A stretch of DNA of 64,000 nucleotides from Anaeramoeba flamelloides (GCA_027625915.1 JANTQA010000051.1:5890501-5954500), one strand, 5' to 3'. Positions 30,923 through 41,688 are shown, counted from the stretch's first letter. Notes: generated from the letters alone by a model not told the origin. Program-made: numbers and translations.

Positions 30923-32230
30923 GACTCTATACAACACTCGTTAATATATCAATCTATTAAAAAATTTATCAAAAATGAAACAATTAAAAATTGGCTCTTG
31001 AGATATTACAAAAAAGAAGGAATTGGAGTTTATCAAGGAGATCCCTTATCACCAATTCTCTTCGCATTTATATCTCATTTCCTACTAGAAAAGTTAAAAA
31101 CTTTAGCTGTTCATGTTCAAATGTATGCAGATGATCTTATTCTTATTATGAAAGGGCCATTAATCTCTCTAAAAATTAATTTAGAAAGTATTTTTGAAAT
31201 AATAAAAAGATTCGGGATGAACCCACATAATAAAAAAAACCAAATAAAAAAAAGAATTAAAAGATATTTTTTATCTTGGGATTTGGTTAGAAAAAAAACA
31301 CGCATCTTGAATATAATTTCAAAAAAGTGGAAAAGTCCTTGGAAACACTTAATCGATTGTTTCAACAAAATAAACTCAACAATGGAGTCAAAATAACTTC
31401 TTTCAAAGCTCTCATTTTAAGTCAACTTTATTATGGTCTTGAAATATTTGACTTGAAACAAAATGATTTTGAAAGAATTGATAGATTTATCAATAAAACA
31501 GTCACAAATTTCTTACAAATTAATATCCATTCACCTCGATTAATTTATAAAACTGAAGCAAAAATTGATCTCGCTAGATTAAAAATATACCGAAGAAAAT
31601 ATAAATTGATAGAAAAATTAGATTTCTTAAATTTAAAAAAATTAAAAACAATACTAAATTTTCGAAAATTGGAAAATGAAAATATTAATTGGCACACTAA
31701 GGGATTAAAATTATTAGATTTAGAATTAAAAGTTTTTCGATTAACCGAATTGGAAAAATTCACCTAGTTGGAAAGTTCAACAATATCTAAAAATTATAAA
31801 ACAACAAAATTGCAATTTCAAACAACAAAAATATTTAAACTGGAAAGCTTCAAAAAACAATTCTAAAATTTCGAAATTTTACTAATTGTTTAAATAGGTA
31901 CTCTTATGTAACAAGTAAAAATAAAAATAAAAATTGTGATTTATGTAAAGAAAAGTTAAATATTGATATCATTGAAGATTTCGATCATTTTTTATGGGAC
32001 TGTCCGGCCTATAAAATAAATCGAAAAATCTGGACATCTGAATTTTTTGAAAAAAATAAAAAAATTAATAATATCAGAGATATTATTAATAAAAAGAATT
32101 CATCATATATATTATCATTAGTAAGTGATAATAAAATTTGTGATTCTTTAACAAAATTTCTAAAAAAAAGTTTAGAAATTAGGGCACACAGGAGAAAAGC
32201 AATTTTCTCTCTTCAAAAAAAAAAAAAAAA
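30923..32230 (+). mobile_element. 5'-truncated LINE (non-LTR retrotransposon)
   Basis: Begins inside reverse-transcriptase motif A (DSIQHSLIYQS), then IGVYQGDPLSPILFAF and the catalytic box MYADDLIL (near 31120-31140), then the thumb region (LILSQLYYGLEIFD, LARLKIYRRKYKL) and a C-terminal CCHC-type finger (CDLCKEKL...FDHFLWDCPAY, about 31930-32010). It ends in poly(A) at about 32216-32234. Exact 18-nt target duplications flank it. The frame shifts once near 31330-31390 and a stop lies at 31765-31767, so it is dead. The upstream endonuclease part is absent because of 5' truncation. LINE identity is firm; clade not assigned. Confidence 0.93.
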
Positions 32231-32248
32231 AAAATCAGTTCTTTTTTT
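32231..32248 (+). repeat. Target-site duplication, right
   Basis: AAAATCAGTTCTTTTTTT, exact copy of 30905-30922. Confidence 0.9.
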
Positions 32249-32293
32249 CATAACCAAAGTATTATTTTTTAGCACGTATAAAGATCACAAATA

Positions 32294-32491
32294 GTCGGTT
32301 CCACTTTTAAGAGACAAACTTTGAACGAAATTTAAGGCACAAAAAAATCTCAAATTTAATGATAAAATTTGAATTTTTTTTTTGGAAACAAATTATTTTA
32401 CTAGATTTCGAAATTTTGTATCCTTAATTTGAGATTTTTTTTGTGTCTTAAATTTGGTTCAAAGTTTGTGTCTTAAAAGTGGAACCGACGG
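32294..32491. mobile_element. TIR element family 1, copy 3
   Basis: Ends GTCGGTTCCACTTTTAAG and complement of CTTAAAAGTGGAACCGAC, with TA close by on each side (32292-32293, 32492-32493). Interior arms AAATTTAAGGCACAAAAAAA as in the other copies. The outermost CA of the left end is missing. Confidence 0.75.
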
Positions 32492-32577
32492 TATACAGAA
32501 TAACATAATGAACATTAGAGAAAAAAAAAACACAAAAAAAGAACGGAATTAATCACTTACAATCTTTTTTTTTTATT

Positions 32578-33030
32578 TACAGCCGTTCCAAGTCTAACAT
32601 AAAATTTTAAATAAAACACAATTGAGTTTTCTATTCTAATTTTCTATTTTCAAAAAATTCGGAAATAAGAGTTATTATTCAAAAAAAAATTTCAATAAAT
32701 GAGCTATTATTCAAATTTTTGAAACATCACAAAAAAAATTTTTTGAAGATTCATGAAACTTAAATATTATTGGTCTAAAACAGCTCAAAAAAATATCACT
32801 ATTGACTGATCTTTAAAAATTTACCTTTTTTGAACAATATTTTGTGGTACTTCATGAATCTTCAAAAAATTTTTTTTGTGATGTTTCAAAAATTTGAATA
32901 ATAGCTCATTTATTGAAATTTTTTTTTGAATAATAACTCTTATTTCCGAATTTTTTGAAAATAGAAAATTAGAATAGAAAACTCAATTGTGTTTTATTTA
33001 AAATTTTATGTTAGCCTTGGAAAGACTGTA
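32578..33030. mobile_element. Near-perfect 180-bp-arm inverted-repeat element
   Basis: TA-flanked. Left end CAGCCGTTCCAAGTCTAACA, right complement CAGTCTTTCCAAGGCTAACA. The arms (about 32580-32757 and 32852-33028) then run identical for about 160 bp around a centre of roughly 90-100 nt. The interior holds no gene. Probably a long-TIR Tc1/mariner-like MITE. A similar terminus (GGGCTTGAACGGCTGTA) stands alone at 48380-48396. Confidence 0.8.
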
Positions 33031-33149
33031 AACTTTAAAAAATAATCTTAAAAATAATTATTAACCTCAAATGACTAATAACTCATATTATATATTTTTA
33101 TTCACAAATTCATTAGAGTAATTATTTCATTTAATTCACATTAACAAAA

Positions 33150-33282
33150 ATAATAAGAATATTATCTTTGAATATATTAGAAATAAATGCCCATTATTTA
33201 TTTTATCATTAGTTAATGATAAAGAGAATTATGATTCTTTATTGAAATTTCTAAACAAAAATTTATAAATTAGGGAAGTGTT
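33150..33282 (+). mobile_element. LINE 3' fragment, split by palindromic repeat
   Basis: Matches the LINE end: TTATCATTAGTTAATGATAA and AAATTTATAAATTAGGG against ATTATCATTAGTAAGTGATA and GTTTAGAAATTAGGG. LINE sequence stops at AAATTAGGG and resumes at about 33440 (AGGCTGTAAGAGGAAATTAA). Confidence 0.7.
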
Positions 33283-33440
33283 GTAGAGTTCCTTCAAGTG
33301 CCTATCTTTTCCAGAATTTAAAAGAATAAACTAAAAATTTTTTAAATTTTCTGTACTTTTAAATTAAAATTCCTAACAGAAGTATTTGTAGAGTGCCTAG
33401 GTTTTTTTTAATTTTCTTTTTATTACTTTAATTAAAAAAA
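33283..33440. repeat. Palindromic repeat inserted in LINE 3' end
   Basis: About 155 bp starting AAGTGTTGTAGAGTTCCTTC, with TTTTCCAGAATTTAAAAGAA and GTAGAGTGCCTAGGTTTTTT modules. LINE-like sequence lies on both sides, making this the clearest case of the repeat sitting within the LINE tail. Confidence 0.7.
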
Positions 33441-33490
33441 AACGAAAGGCTGTAAGAGGAAATTAATTTTCTTCCTTCAAAATAAAATAA
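33440..33490 (+). mobile_element. LINE terminal tail after the insertion
   Basis: GGAAATTAATTTTCTTCCTTC followed by A-rich AAAATAAAATAAAAA corresponds to the LINE end GCAATTTTCTCTCTTC plus poly(A). Confidence 0.6.
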
Positions 33491-34449
33491 AAATAGAGTA
33501 ATTATTTACCCAAGGTCACAATTAAACCTAATATATAACTTCATTTATCAACTTTAGAGAAATAAATTATCATTTTTAAGAGTTCATTTTCTCCAATTAA
33601 AGTTTAAATGAAAAGATCGAAATTCTTATTGTTTGAGTTTTTGGATCAAATAAGATAAAGAAAAATTTGTCAAACTAATTTTTTTTTGAAGAAATCTCAC
33701 TATTAGTAATTTCAATGAGTTTGTATGAATAAATCACCTTGAACCTTTCAATTTTATTTTCTAAATATATAAAAATAAATCGATATATTGAATCCATGAA
33801 GATCTAAAAAAAATGATCATCTATTTTATATATTCACAAATAGTTATTCAATTTCTTGAAATTTAAAAGAATCAACAATATACTTTTCAAATATTCAGGG
33901 TATAAACGGGGAACTATTAGTTTTAAAATCAGTTATTTGTTAACATCAATTATTTTAGTAGATTAAATAAATCTTTTATATTAATCCAATTAACATATGG
34001 ATTAGAAATTTCTAATTAAAAAACAAAACTTAAAATTACTTAAATACTTGGTTGAATTCATTCATCACTGAAATATGTAAAATAAGCATAAAAACACCAA
34101 TCAAAATTAAAAAAATAGAATTCAAAATCTAAAATACGATAATTTCAGTAAATAAAAAAAAATTCAAATTCAATAAAAAATTAAAAAATTTATCTCTTTT
34201 ATCTTGATTGGAAAAATTAATAAAATTCAATCAATGAACAAACAATCAAATCAATTGGAATTCAAAAGATATAATTCAATAAAAAAAGAGATTTATCAAT
34301 ACACATATAATGAATTGTTGAATTCCAAGAGCTGGAATCTCACCAAAAATATTTCACAATAATAAACTATCAAAAATATTTATTTAAAACTCAAAGATAG
34401 TTAATTTATCCACTAAGTTCAACAATCCAAGAAATCAGGAAATTCACTA
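33491..34449. other. AT-rich, no gene seen
   Basis: No coding sequence or clear repeat recognised. Confidence 0.5.
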
Positions 34450-34985
34450 ATTACCTAGATAAACTAAATTTCATAATAAATTACCCAATTTTTTTAACTT
34501 TTTTTTATTTTATTTTTAGATGAAAAACAAATTTTTTTCGTATATAGTACTGAATATTAAAATAGTAATTTTTTTTATTATTATAGATAATTTCAATTTA
34601 TTACAATATTTATTTTTAAATTTTGATTTTCAATGCACCAATGATTTTGAAATGGAGTTTAGATATTATTATGTTTTAGATAATATTTCAAATAAAATTT
34701 ACCTTCTATGTTTCAAGAATGAACAGATAGAAATAAGAGAGAATATTGATCATTTTTTATGGGCATTTCCTTCTTTTGATTGAAATAGATTAACTTTTCT
34801 CAATAAATTTAAGAGAAATAAATCTTAATGAATTTATTTTAAACATTTTTATTTGGAAATGAATTTCATTTATTAATAATTGTGAAATATATAATTTTAC
34901 GCTTAAATTTCTGAAAGGGTATTTAAGTACAAGGAAAACTAGAGTGTAATTTACACTTCTTCAATAATAAAAAAATATCCATTAT
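34450..34985 (+). mobile_element. Decayed LINE C-terminal fragment with family-X sequence at its left
   Basis: The frame 34520-34783 ends REN-IDHFLWAFPSFD, matching IDHFLW-CP of the LINE zinc finger (its CP cysteine is lost). Downstream is the LINE second-subfamily 3' end, with GTGTAATTTACACTTCTTCA shared with 855-945. The left part, 34450-34620, is reversed family X. Confidence 0.6.
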
Positions 34986-36539
34986 TATTTTTTTTTAGAA
35001 TTAGTAATTTAAATTTATTCTATATATTTGTTTGTTTAAAAATCTTAAAAAATTGAGAAATAATTGTAAAATCTATTGAAGCATTTAATCTTTGGGTCGT
35101 TAATAACCCAATGAAACAATTAAGATTTGTTAATTAATTTTTGATTATAAATAATACAATTCAAAGGTATTTATCTAGATTATAAGATGAATTTTCGAGG
35201 TTTCAAAAAGTATTTTTGGAGAATTTTTAATTTTAATGTTTGGCTTTTTTTTTCTCGTTTTTTTTTAATTTAATAAAAAGAAAAAATTAATTTGAACTTT
35301 TTTTTACTCTAAAAATTATATTTTTAAAAGTTTAAAATAATCATTGTAATTTTTTTGAAATTAAGTAATTTTTCTGACTGCGTGATTCCAAACTTTTTGG
35401 TTTTATTTTTTAAAGTTTATTCTAGTACACTTTCCTTTACAGATAATAAGATTTCAATCTTCTTTCAAAGAAAATATTTTTCTGTAAATAATTCAGAAAT
35501 AAACCCCATTCCAAAAATTTGGACACACCCAAAATCAAAAAGAGGTAAAAAACCCCCAATTTATTGTATTTTTCCAAACCAAATATAAAACAACATTTAA
35601 GTTAACTAGTATTAATGTTTTTGTAAGTAATCATTTTAATCCAAATAAAAGAAAAAAATATAAAACTCAAAAAATAAAAACAGGTGTTTACAAAATAATG
35701 AAATGAGCAAGAACAAAAAATGTATTGGTAAATTTGTTGAAATTTCAGCAAATATTTGTTGATCTATCAAATGATAAGATACCATGGATCAATTGTATGT
35801 TGATTTTACTATTTAACAAACTCAATACTAATCTTAAATCAACTATTGAAAAAAAAATTCAGATCCAACGAAACAGATTTACTTAATATCAAAAAAAAAA
35901 ATGAAAACAAAACAAAAAAGACAAAAAATGAAATATTTTCAAAATCAAAATTCTTTTCAAACTGAATTTAAATTGTGGTAATGATGTTATTTCAACTGTT
36001 CAAACTGTGTCCAAATCTTTGGAATCTAGTTTAGATTCAATTTTGAACTTTTCAAAAATGAGAAAAATGGATCAAACGTTTTAAAAACAATAATTCATTC
36101 TTGAAAAGTTTTAATTTAAAGTAAGTTTGTTTGTGTAGTAATCAGATTTTTACCTTATTTTTCAATTTCAAGATTTTTACAATTTTTATGAATTTGGGAT
36201 TAAATTTACTGGAAGATTTTTTTTAGTGTACTAGTCCCTAAAGGTTTACAATTCCTAAAAATTGAAAAAAAGATTGTCTTATATAATGATGTTGTTATTT
36301 GTTAATTTGTTTCTTTGCTGATGGATCTTGGGCTTGATATGAGTGTTATGAGTTGTTCAAAATGGAAATTTTTGACAATTTAATGTTTTGTTTCCGAAAT
36401 CCAAATTGAAGAGTGTAAGATGAATAGATTGGTAGATGTTTAAGAATAACTAAAGATTTTTGCCTTGTCGAAGAAAATTTTAATTTACTTTTTTGTAAAT
36501 CAACCAAATGAAAAAATAAAAATTTTTTAAAAGCTCCAA
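34986..36539. other. AT-rich, no gene seen
   Basis: Contains a short reversed family-Z piece near 35690-35800 (GATCTATCAAATGATA, AAATTTCAGCAAATATTTG). The frame at 35355-35588 is not recognisable. No RNA gene seen. Confidence 0.45.
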
Positions 36540-36810
36540 ATAAAACCAACCTGATTTAAAAATTTAAATCAAAAAACCACAAACCACATTTTTTTATAAC
36601 TTACCACCCTATATATTTCTCTTAAAATCTTTAATTCAGATTTCGGAATAAAAAAAAATAAATTTCTCAAATTGTCATTTTGAGCCACTATTAAAACCCA
36701 TACCAAACACAAGATCAATCAGCAAAGAGCCCTATTAACAATGGGCCACACCCAACATAAAATAATCTTTTTTACAAATTTCAGGGATTGTAAACCTTAA
36801 ATTATAAAAG
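36540..36810 (+). repeat. Dispersed repeat family V, copy 1
   Basis: Resembles 54530-54800: CCACTATTAAAACCCATACC, CACAAGATCAATCAGC and TTTCAGGGATTGTAAACCTT. No open frame is conserved across both copies. Confidence 0.65.
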
Positions 36811-37369
36811 TAGACTTTTAAAATATTTTGTTGTTTGTTATTTGAGAATTACATTGATTGTTAGAAATCACGTAGAATATAAACACAAAAAAATTTTTAA
36901 AAACTAATAATAAAACAATTCTGTTCACTCTTTAAAGTTGTGGGTTTAACAATTTTTAAAACTTTTGTATGCAACTTTTCAAAGAGCTGTGTCTAATTTT
37001 ATTTTAATTTCAAAAAGATCAGAAAATTAGGAAGAAATTACGAAAAATTTTGATGTTGAGAGATAAGAACGTTTTGAAGAAATGTAAAGATCGACCCAAC
37101 TAGCTCTAAATTTAAAACTGTTAAACTTAAAAACCCTATATCATTGTACAACCTAAAAAACAAAAATAATAGATTGGCAATTTGAAAAAAAATGAAACCA
37201 TTAATTGTTTCAATTATTCTGAATAAGTGATCTATTTCTTCTTTGAATAACGTACAAATTCTTTCAACTCTATTTTTTCCTTCATTTTTATTCAAAAAAA
37301 TTTCAGTATTAAAGATAAAATATTTTTAAATTAAACATTTTTTTATAACTTTATTTTTTTCTTTAAGCA
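36811..37369. other. Upstream flank of the 37.4-kb gene
   Basis: AT-rich. A minus-strand frame at 37038-37295 has no recognisable content. Promoter elements cannot be told from background in this composition. Confidence 0.4.
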
Positions 37370-38890
37370 ATGCTTTTCTTTATTTTCACTCTTTTTTTTT
37401 CACTTTCCTTTCTTGTGTTGGTTTTTTTAAAATGGCCCTTTCCTCGTTCGAAGGAAAATTCAAAAAAAACTCGAGCAACCATTGGACGAAGATTCTTTTC
37501 TTTTCTAAAGAATTCTGAAGATCCTTTTACTGTGGGACCACTTGAAATTCCCAAGCAAGAGTATAATTCTACCAAACGCGAACTACTAGAAGATCAAAAG
37601 TGTAGGTTCGGGTACTATGAATATAGATCTAATTCTGATCAGATTTCTTTTGAAAAGTTTTTTCAAGAAGAACCAACAACAGAGAATGCAAAGTACTTTA
37701 TGCCAAAATACACATTTAATGGAGATCGTTCAAAGAAGTTTCATAAAAGGACAAACACATTCAAATATGACAATAACGAATTACTCTCTGACCATAGATT
37801 TGATGAGCTTGGTACTTTACCTTTGCAGAAATTAAAAAAGATGAGTTTTGATCAAAAAAAAATCCAAACTATTGTGAATCCAACCCTTGAACCAAAAATA
37901 CAACCAAATCCAAATACCAACCAACAGCCTTTGAAAAATTTAAATTCAAATTCTTCTAGAAACGGAAATAAAATTAAGAACAAAAAATTCCGTTTTGGAA
38001 TGATCATAGATCCTAAAGAAGAGCCGAATTTTTTTCAAAACATAAAAAAAAAAAAAAGAAAAAGAACCAGACAATTCAAGAGAAACACAAATGAAAACCA
38101 AAAAAGAATGAGAAAAAAAACAAAAGGCTTTTATGTTTCATTCCAAAACGATTACAGAAAAAAGAAGAACAATACTCCAAAGAGAAGAAATTCAATTCAA
38201 TCTCAGAAAAAGTTCAACCAAGTTTCTCCTTATCACCTTCGAAAACCAAATAATTTGCAGAATAAAACGAAAAAAGAAAACAATAATTTTAAAAATGATC
38301 AGAAACAAAAATTGAACCCCAAGGAACTGGGCAAGTACTGTTGTAGAAAGACGAAGACCCATAACGGTGCAGAATTTCAAAAAGAAACAAATCCAGAATT
38401 GAATTTCGATTCCAAAAACCAAAAGACATCACAATTAAAAAATGAACACACCACGCCAAACAGAAACCGAAGAATCCAGCCAACAATTAATTTTCAGAAA
38501 AAAAAGTCCTACACACTACTTAAAACAACACCCTATCTAGTTACTTCAAAAAATTTTCAAAAGATGTGTGGTATCTCCCCAAAAATAGCCAGCACACAAA
38601 CGAATCATCACACTAATTCATCTCTACAAAAATCTGTTTTAAAGATGGGTAATAATACAAATTTGAACAAACTTTCTTTGCACAACACCCAAAGAGTAAA
38701 AGTTAAAAAAAAGGTTACTTTTGGTTTTGTAATCAATCTATCAACAGGCGAAAAAACTAAGATCATTCCAAATAGCCCATCCAAAAAACTTGTAAAAAGT
38801 TCTGGTAATACAAAATTTCACAACACTTTCCAAAAAAGTGTAATCACAAACTTTACCTTCCCAATTAAAAAAAAATTGTTTACAAAATAA
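37370..38890 (+). CDS. Unrecognised basic protein, about 506 residues
   Basis: Long uninterrupted frame whose composition (balanced codons, regular Pro/Arg/Gln) is clearly coding rather than AT noise. If translation starts at 37370, the first 20 residues form one hydrophobic segment (MLFFIFTLFFSLSFLVLVFL), which would anchor the protein in a membrane with the basic remainder after it. This segment is encoded by a T-rich tract, so an intron acceptor near 37435 is an alternative and the start is uncertain. The body is Lys/Asn/Arg rich, with several clusters such as KKKRKRTRQFKR (likely nuclear or RNA/DNA contact). Two spaced segments resemble each other: KFRFGMIID near the middle and KVTFGFVINL near the end, each followed by Lys/Glu. 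No known domain recognised. TAA ends it, followed by AATTAAATAGAATACATAAT. Confidence 0.7.
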   Translation: MLFFIFTLFFSLSFLVLVFLKWPFPRSKENSKKTRATIGRRFFSFLKNSEDPFTVGPLEIPKQEYNSTKRELLEDQKCRFGYYEYRSNSDQISFEKFFQEEPTTENAKYFMPKYTFNGDRSKKFHKRTNTFKYDNNELLSDHRFDELGTLPLQKLKKMSFDQKKIQTIVNPTLEPKIQPNPNTNQQPLKNLNSNSSRNGNKIKNKKFRFGMIIDPKEEPNFFQNIKKKKRKRTRQFKRNTNENQKRMRKKTKGFYVSFQNDYRKKKNNTPKRRNSIQSQKKFNQVSPYHLRKPNNLQNKTKKENNNFKNDQKQKLNPKELGKYCCRKTKTHNGAEFQKETNPELNFDSKNQKTSQLKNEHTTPNRNRRIQPTINFQKKKSYTLLKTTPYLVTSKNFQKMCGISPKIASTQTNHHTNSSLQKSVLKMGNNTNLNKLSLHNTQRVKVKKKVTFGFVINLSTGEKTKIIPNSPSKKLVKSSGNTKFHNTFQKSVITNFTFPIKKKLFTK

Positions 38891-39094
38891 CAATAATTAA
38901 ATAGAATACATAATACATTCTTATTGCATTATAAACAACAATTATTCCCAAGATAGCTCTTTTATATATTTAACCTTGTATTATTTAACAAATTTAAAGA
39001 TACCTATCTCTGTAAATAAATAAAAATATATATATATATAATAAAACCCTGAACATTAAATTTTATTTTGTTTTCATTTTTTTTTTTTTTTCAC
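38891..39094. other. 3' flank with (AT)n tract
   Basis: Presumed 3' untranslated region of the preceding gene. Contains TATATATATATATATA near 39029-39044 and a poly(T) run. Confidence 0.5.
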
Positions 39095-40045
39095 TTTAAC
39101 TGTTGAGAGAAAAATGTTTGACACCGAAAAATGGTTGGACACCATTTTTAATTGGGAACATTAGTCAAATTGAAAATCAAATCCTATTGATAACTTGGTG
39201 AATTTTATATAAATCCAGGTTTAAATGTGTTACAAGTTCATTAATCTGTGGTGTGTGTAGAATACTCATTTGAACGGTTGATAACTAAAGTAGATCATGC
39301 TATTTTAACAAAAAACCCAAGTTTTAGTAAAGTTTACTCTTACTGTAATCAAAATAAAGCGTGCAAAAAAATTTAATGCTTGTTTCAAAATAAAAAGCGT
39401 GTTTTTTTGTTAAAGAAGACCTATATATTAACCAATCAAAGAAACCAATAATAAACCCTAAAAAAATATGGTATTGGTTTCTTAAAGTTCTATTATTTAA
39501 AAAAAAATTCTAAAAATAAAGGATCAAATTACAAAATTTATCTCAAAAAATAGAGTTAATTTTTTTGAAATTTTTAATCAATCAAAAAAACAAAAAATTT
39601 CAAAAAAATTGAGAATATTATGGAAAATTTTCAACTATTTGCATGAATAATTTAAATTTTACTGAAAATAACCAGGCCTTTACTTTCAAAATTGATTTGG
39701 GCTCGAGTATACTATTTGGTAGTAGATTGGATGTTACATTGGTACAAGAATAAAAACAATCACGGATAATATTTTGAAACACGGATTATAGTCGTTGTGC
39801 ACGCATTATTTTGATCACTGTAATTCTGAAAATGGTAATTTTTAAATTTGCTTTAGATTATAAGAGATAAGGTTTTGAAAAAGTAGAATTACATTAGTTG
39901 TTATTCTAATAAGTAGATTATTGTTATTTCCTTTTGTTATTTCACAAAAGAAAGAAATTAAAAAACATTTTCAGTAAGGTTCCCAATTAAAATTGATGTC
40001 CAAATATTTCTCTCTCAACAACATTTTTCTGTCAACAGTAAACTG
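39095..40045. mobile_element. TIR element family 4 carrying a nested family-2 MITE
   Basis: Outer inverted ends: ACTGTTGAGAGAAAAATGTT (about 39099) and complement of AACATTTTTCTGTCAACAGT (to about 40040), with AATTTTTAATTGGGAAC repeated inside both arms (about 60 bp). A related, partial copy lies at 46240-46480 (GTTTGATAACTAAAGTATATC; CATTATTCTAATAAGTGG). The family-2 element at 39343-39820 lies inside, so the original was about 470 bp. Confidence 0.7.
39343..39820. mobile_element. TIR element family 2, nested, reversed
   Basis: Flanked by TA (39341-39342, 39821-39822). Ends CTGTAATCAAAATAAAGCG and complement of GCATTATTTTGATCACTG. 478 bp. Same interior as 23521-24004, in opposite orientation. 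Confidence 0.85.
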
Positions 40046-40089
40046 TAAAACGTAATACCTTGATAACTCAAAAAGTAACAGTAAATCTC

Positions 40090-40862
40090 AAAAAAACCTC
40101 GAATTTCTTTTTCTATTCAATTTGAAATATTAGTACAAAATTTGAATTATATTTCCTCATTACATTCCAATGGATAAACTATCGAGTAAACATTAACTGA
40201 TCTAATTGGAATATCGACTATTAATTCGAAATAAATCAATTTTAACCTATTAGTTATATAAAAAATTCTAAAAAATCCAAAATATTCAAAAATTCATTAA
40301 GAAATGGTGAAAAATGAAAACTTAATTGATTGCAATTATTCATTAAATAAATTATAAATTCTTTAGAAATCATTTTTTATGATAATTACTTTCTTTTTAA
40401 ATATTTAAAATAGTGTTTTTTTTGTATTTGTCAATCTTTCCTTCAATAATCTTTTCAATCTTTATATTTAAATTGAGAAACTTTAACGATTTTTTAAGAT
40501 CAAAATACCAATCCCCAATTAAATGGAAATTCAAAATAACGAAACATCTTTCTCAAACTTAAATGTATAAGTAGATTTTATATCTATAAAAATAAGTCTA
40601 ATTTTAAAGTGTTCACAATAATTAAGCATTTTCATTTTTCACCATTTCTTAATTAATTTTTGAATATTTTGGATTTTTTAGAATTTTTTATATAACTAAT
40701 AGGTTAAAATTGATTTATTTCGAATTAATAGTCAATATTCCAATCAGAACAGTTAATGTTTACTCGATAGTTTATTTATTTGTATGCAATACATGGAAAT
40801 ATAATTCAAATTTTGTACTAATATTTTGAATTGAACATAAAAAGAAATTCAAGTTTTATGGC
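40090..40862. mobile_element. Large inverted repeat, arms about 250 bp
   Basis: Left arm about 40096-40350 and right arm about 40617-40860 are inverted copies: AATATTAGTACAAAATTTGA / TCAAATTTTGTACTAATATT, and AATAAATCAATTTTAACCTA / TAGGTTAAAATTGATTTATT. A unique centre of about 265 bp has no gene. The arms differ at scattered positions and the right one has a short insertion. Probably an old non-autonomous DNA element. Confidence 0.7.
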
Positions 40863-41688
40863 ACGGTTTTAATAATACTATTTTTCTTATTTATATATGC
40901 ATATGTTTTTTTAGTAAAATTACTACTTTTGAAATTATTTTTTTTTTAAATTTTCATTTTTTCAACTATCATAACTAATATTTGCTTTGAAATTGTTCAA
41001 ATATTAATAAATTGATAATAAATAAATTTCACAAGGTAACCACTTTTTTTAAAAAAGTATAATTGTATTTAGTATCAATATTTCCATTTACTTGAATAGA
41101 TTTGAATGGTGGAAAAATTTTGGGATGAAAATAATAACTATTTTTTTTATTGTAATTTTGTAGAGTTAACTATGTCTAAAAATATTATTTACTTACAAAA
41201 ATTGGTGTTTACAATATTTTTAATTGAGAACCTTAATAGAACCTGAAATGAACCTTAATAGAAAGTGAAACTGAAAATGTAAATGAAAACTGAAAAGTAA
41301 GCTCTTTTTTTAAAAGAAAAAAATAAATGATTAAAGACAAGATGGAGTACTCAAAACAATAACACTTTTTTTCTAATACTATCTTTTTCTATGGTTTTTC
41401 TTTGATTGATTTTAATTAGTAAAAAATTTTTAAAAAAATTAGACTATTTTTGTGATGTACAATACCTTAAAGTATTTTTTATAATCAATGATTTAATTTG
41501 CTTTTTGTTTGGTTTGATTGGAAATAAAATAATGAATTATTCTTTGAAGTTAATTAATTTCTTCTATGAATTGATATTATAGTTCGTTTACAGGCTCTAC
41601 AAAGATTACCAATTAAATCTCAAATTGAACTTTTTTTCTGAAAGTTTTGCATATTTTCACAACAGTTTATTGAAAACGAAACTTTGTT
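40863..41688. other. AT-rich with a minor repeat, no gene seen
   Basis: 41225-41400 shares CTTAATAGAACCTGAAA and AAACAATAACA...TTTTTCTAATAC with 50685-50795, and partly with 57340-57430. No coding sequence. Confidence 0.45.

Noticed and set aside
32578-33030. LTR pair or virus-like element
   Set aside because: The repeats are inverted, not direct, and no polymerase, integrase or capsid coding sequence lies between them. No LTR, Polinton or viral element was recognised anywhere in the window.
35355-35588. 77-codon frame at 35.4 kb
   Set aside because: Atypical composition for AT noise (some Pro/Lys) but no start context, no recognisable sequence and no splice partners.
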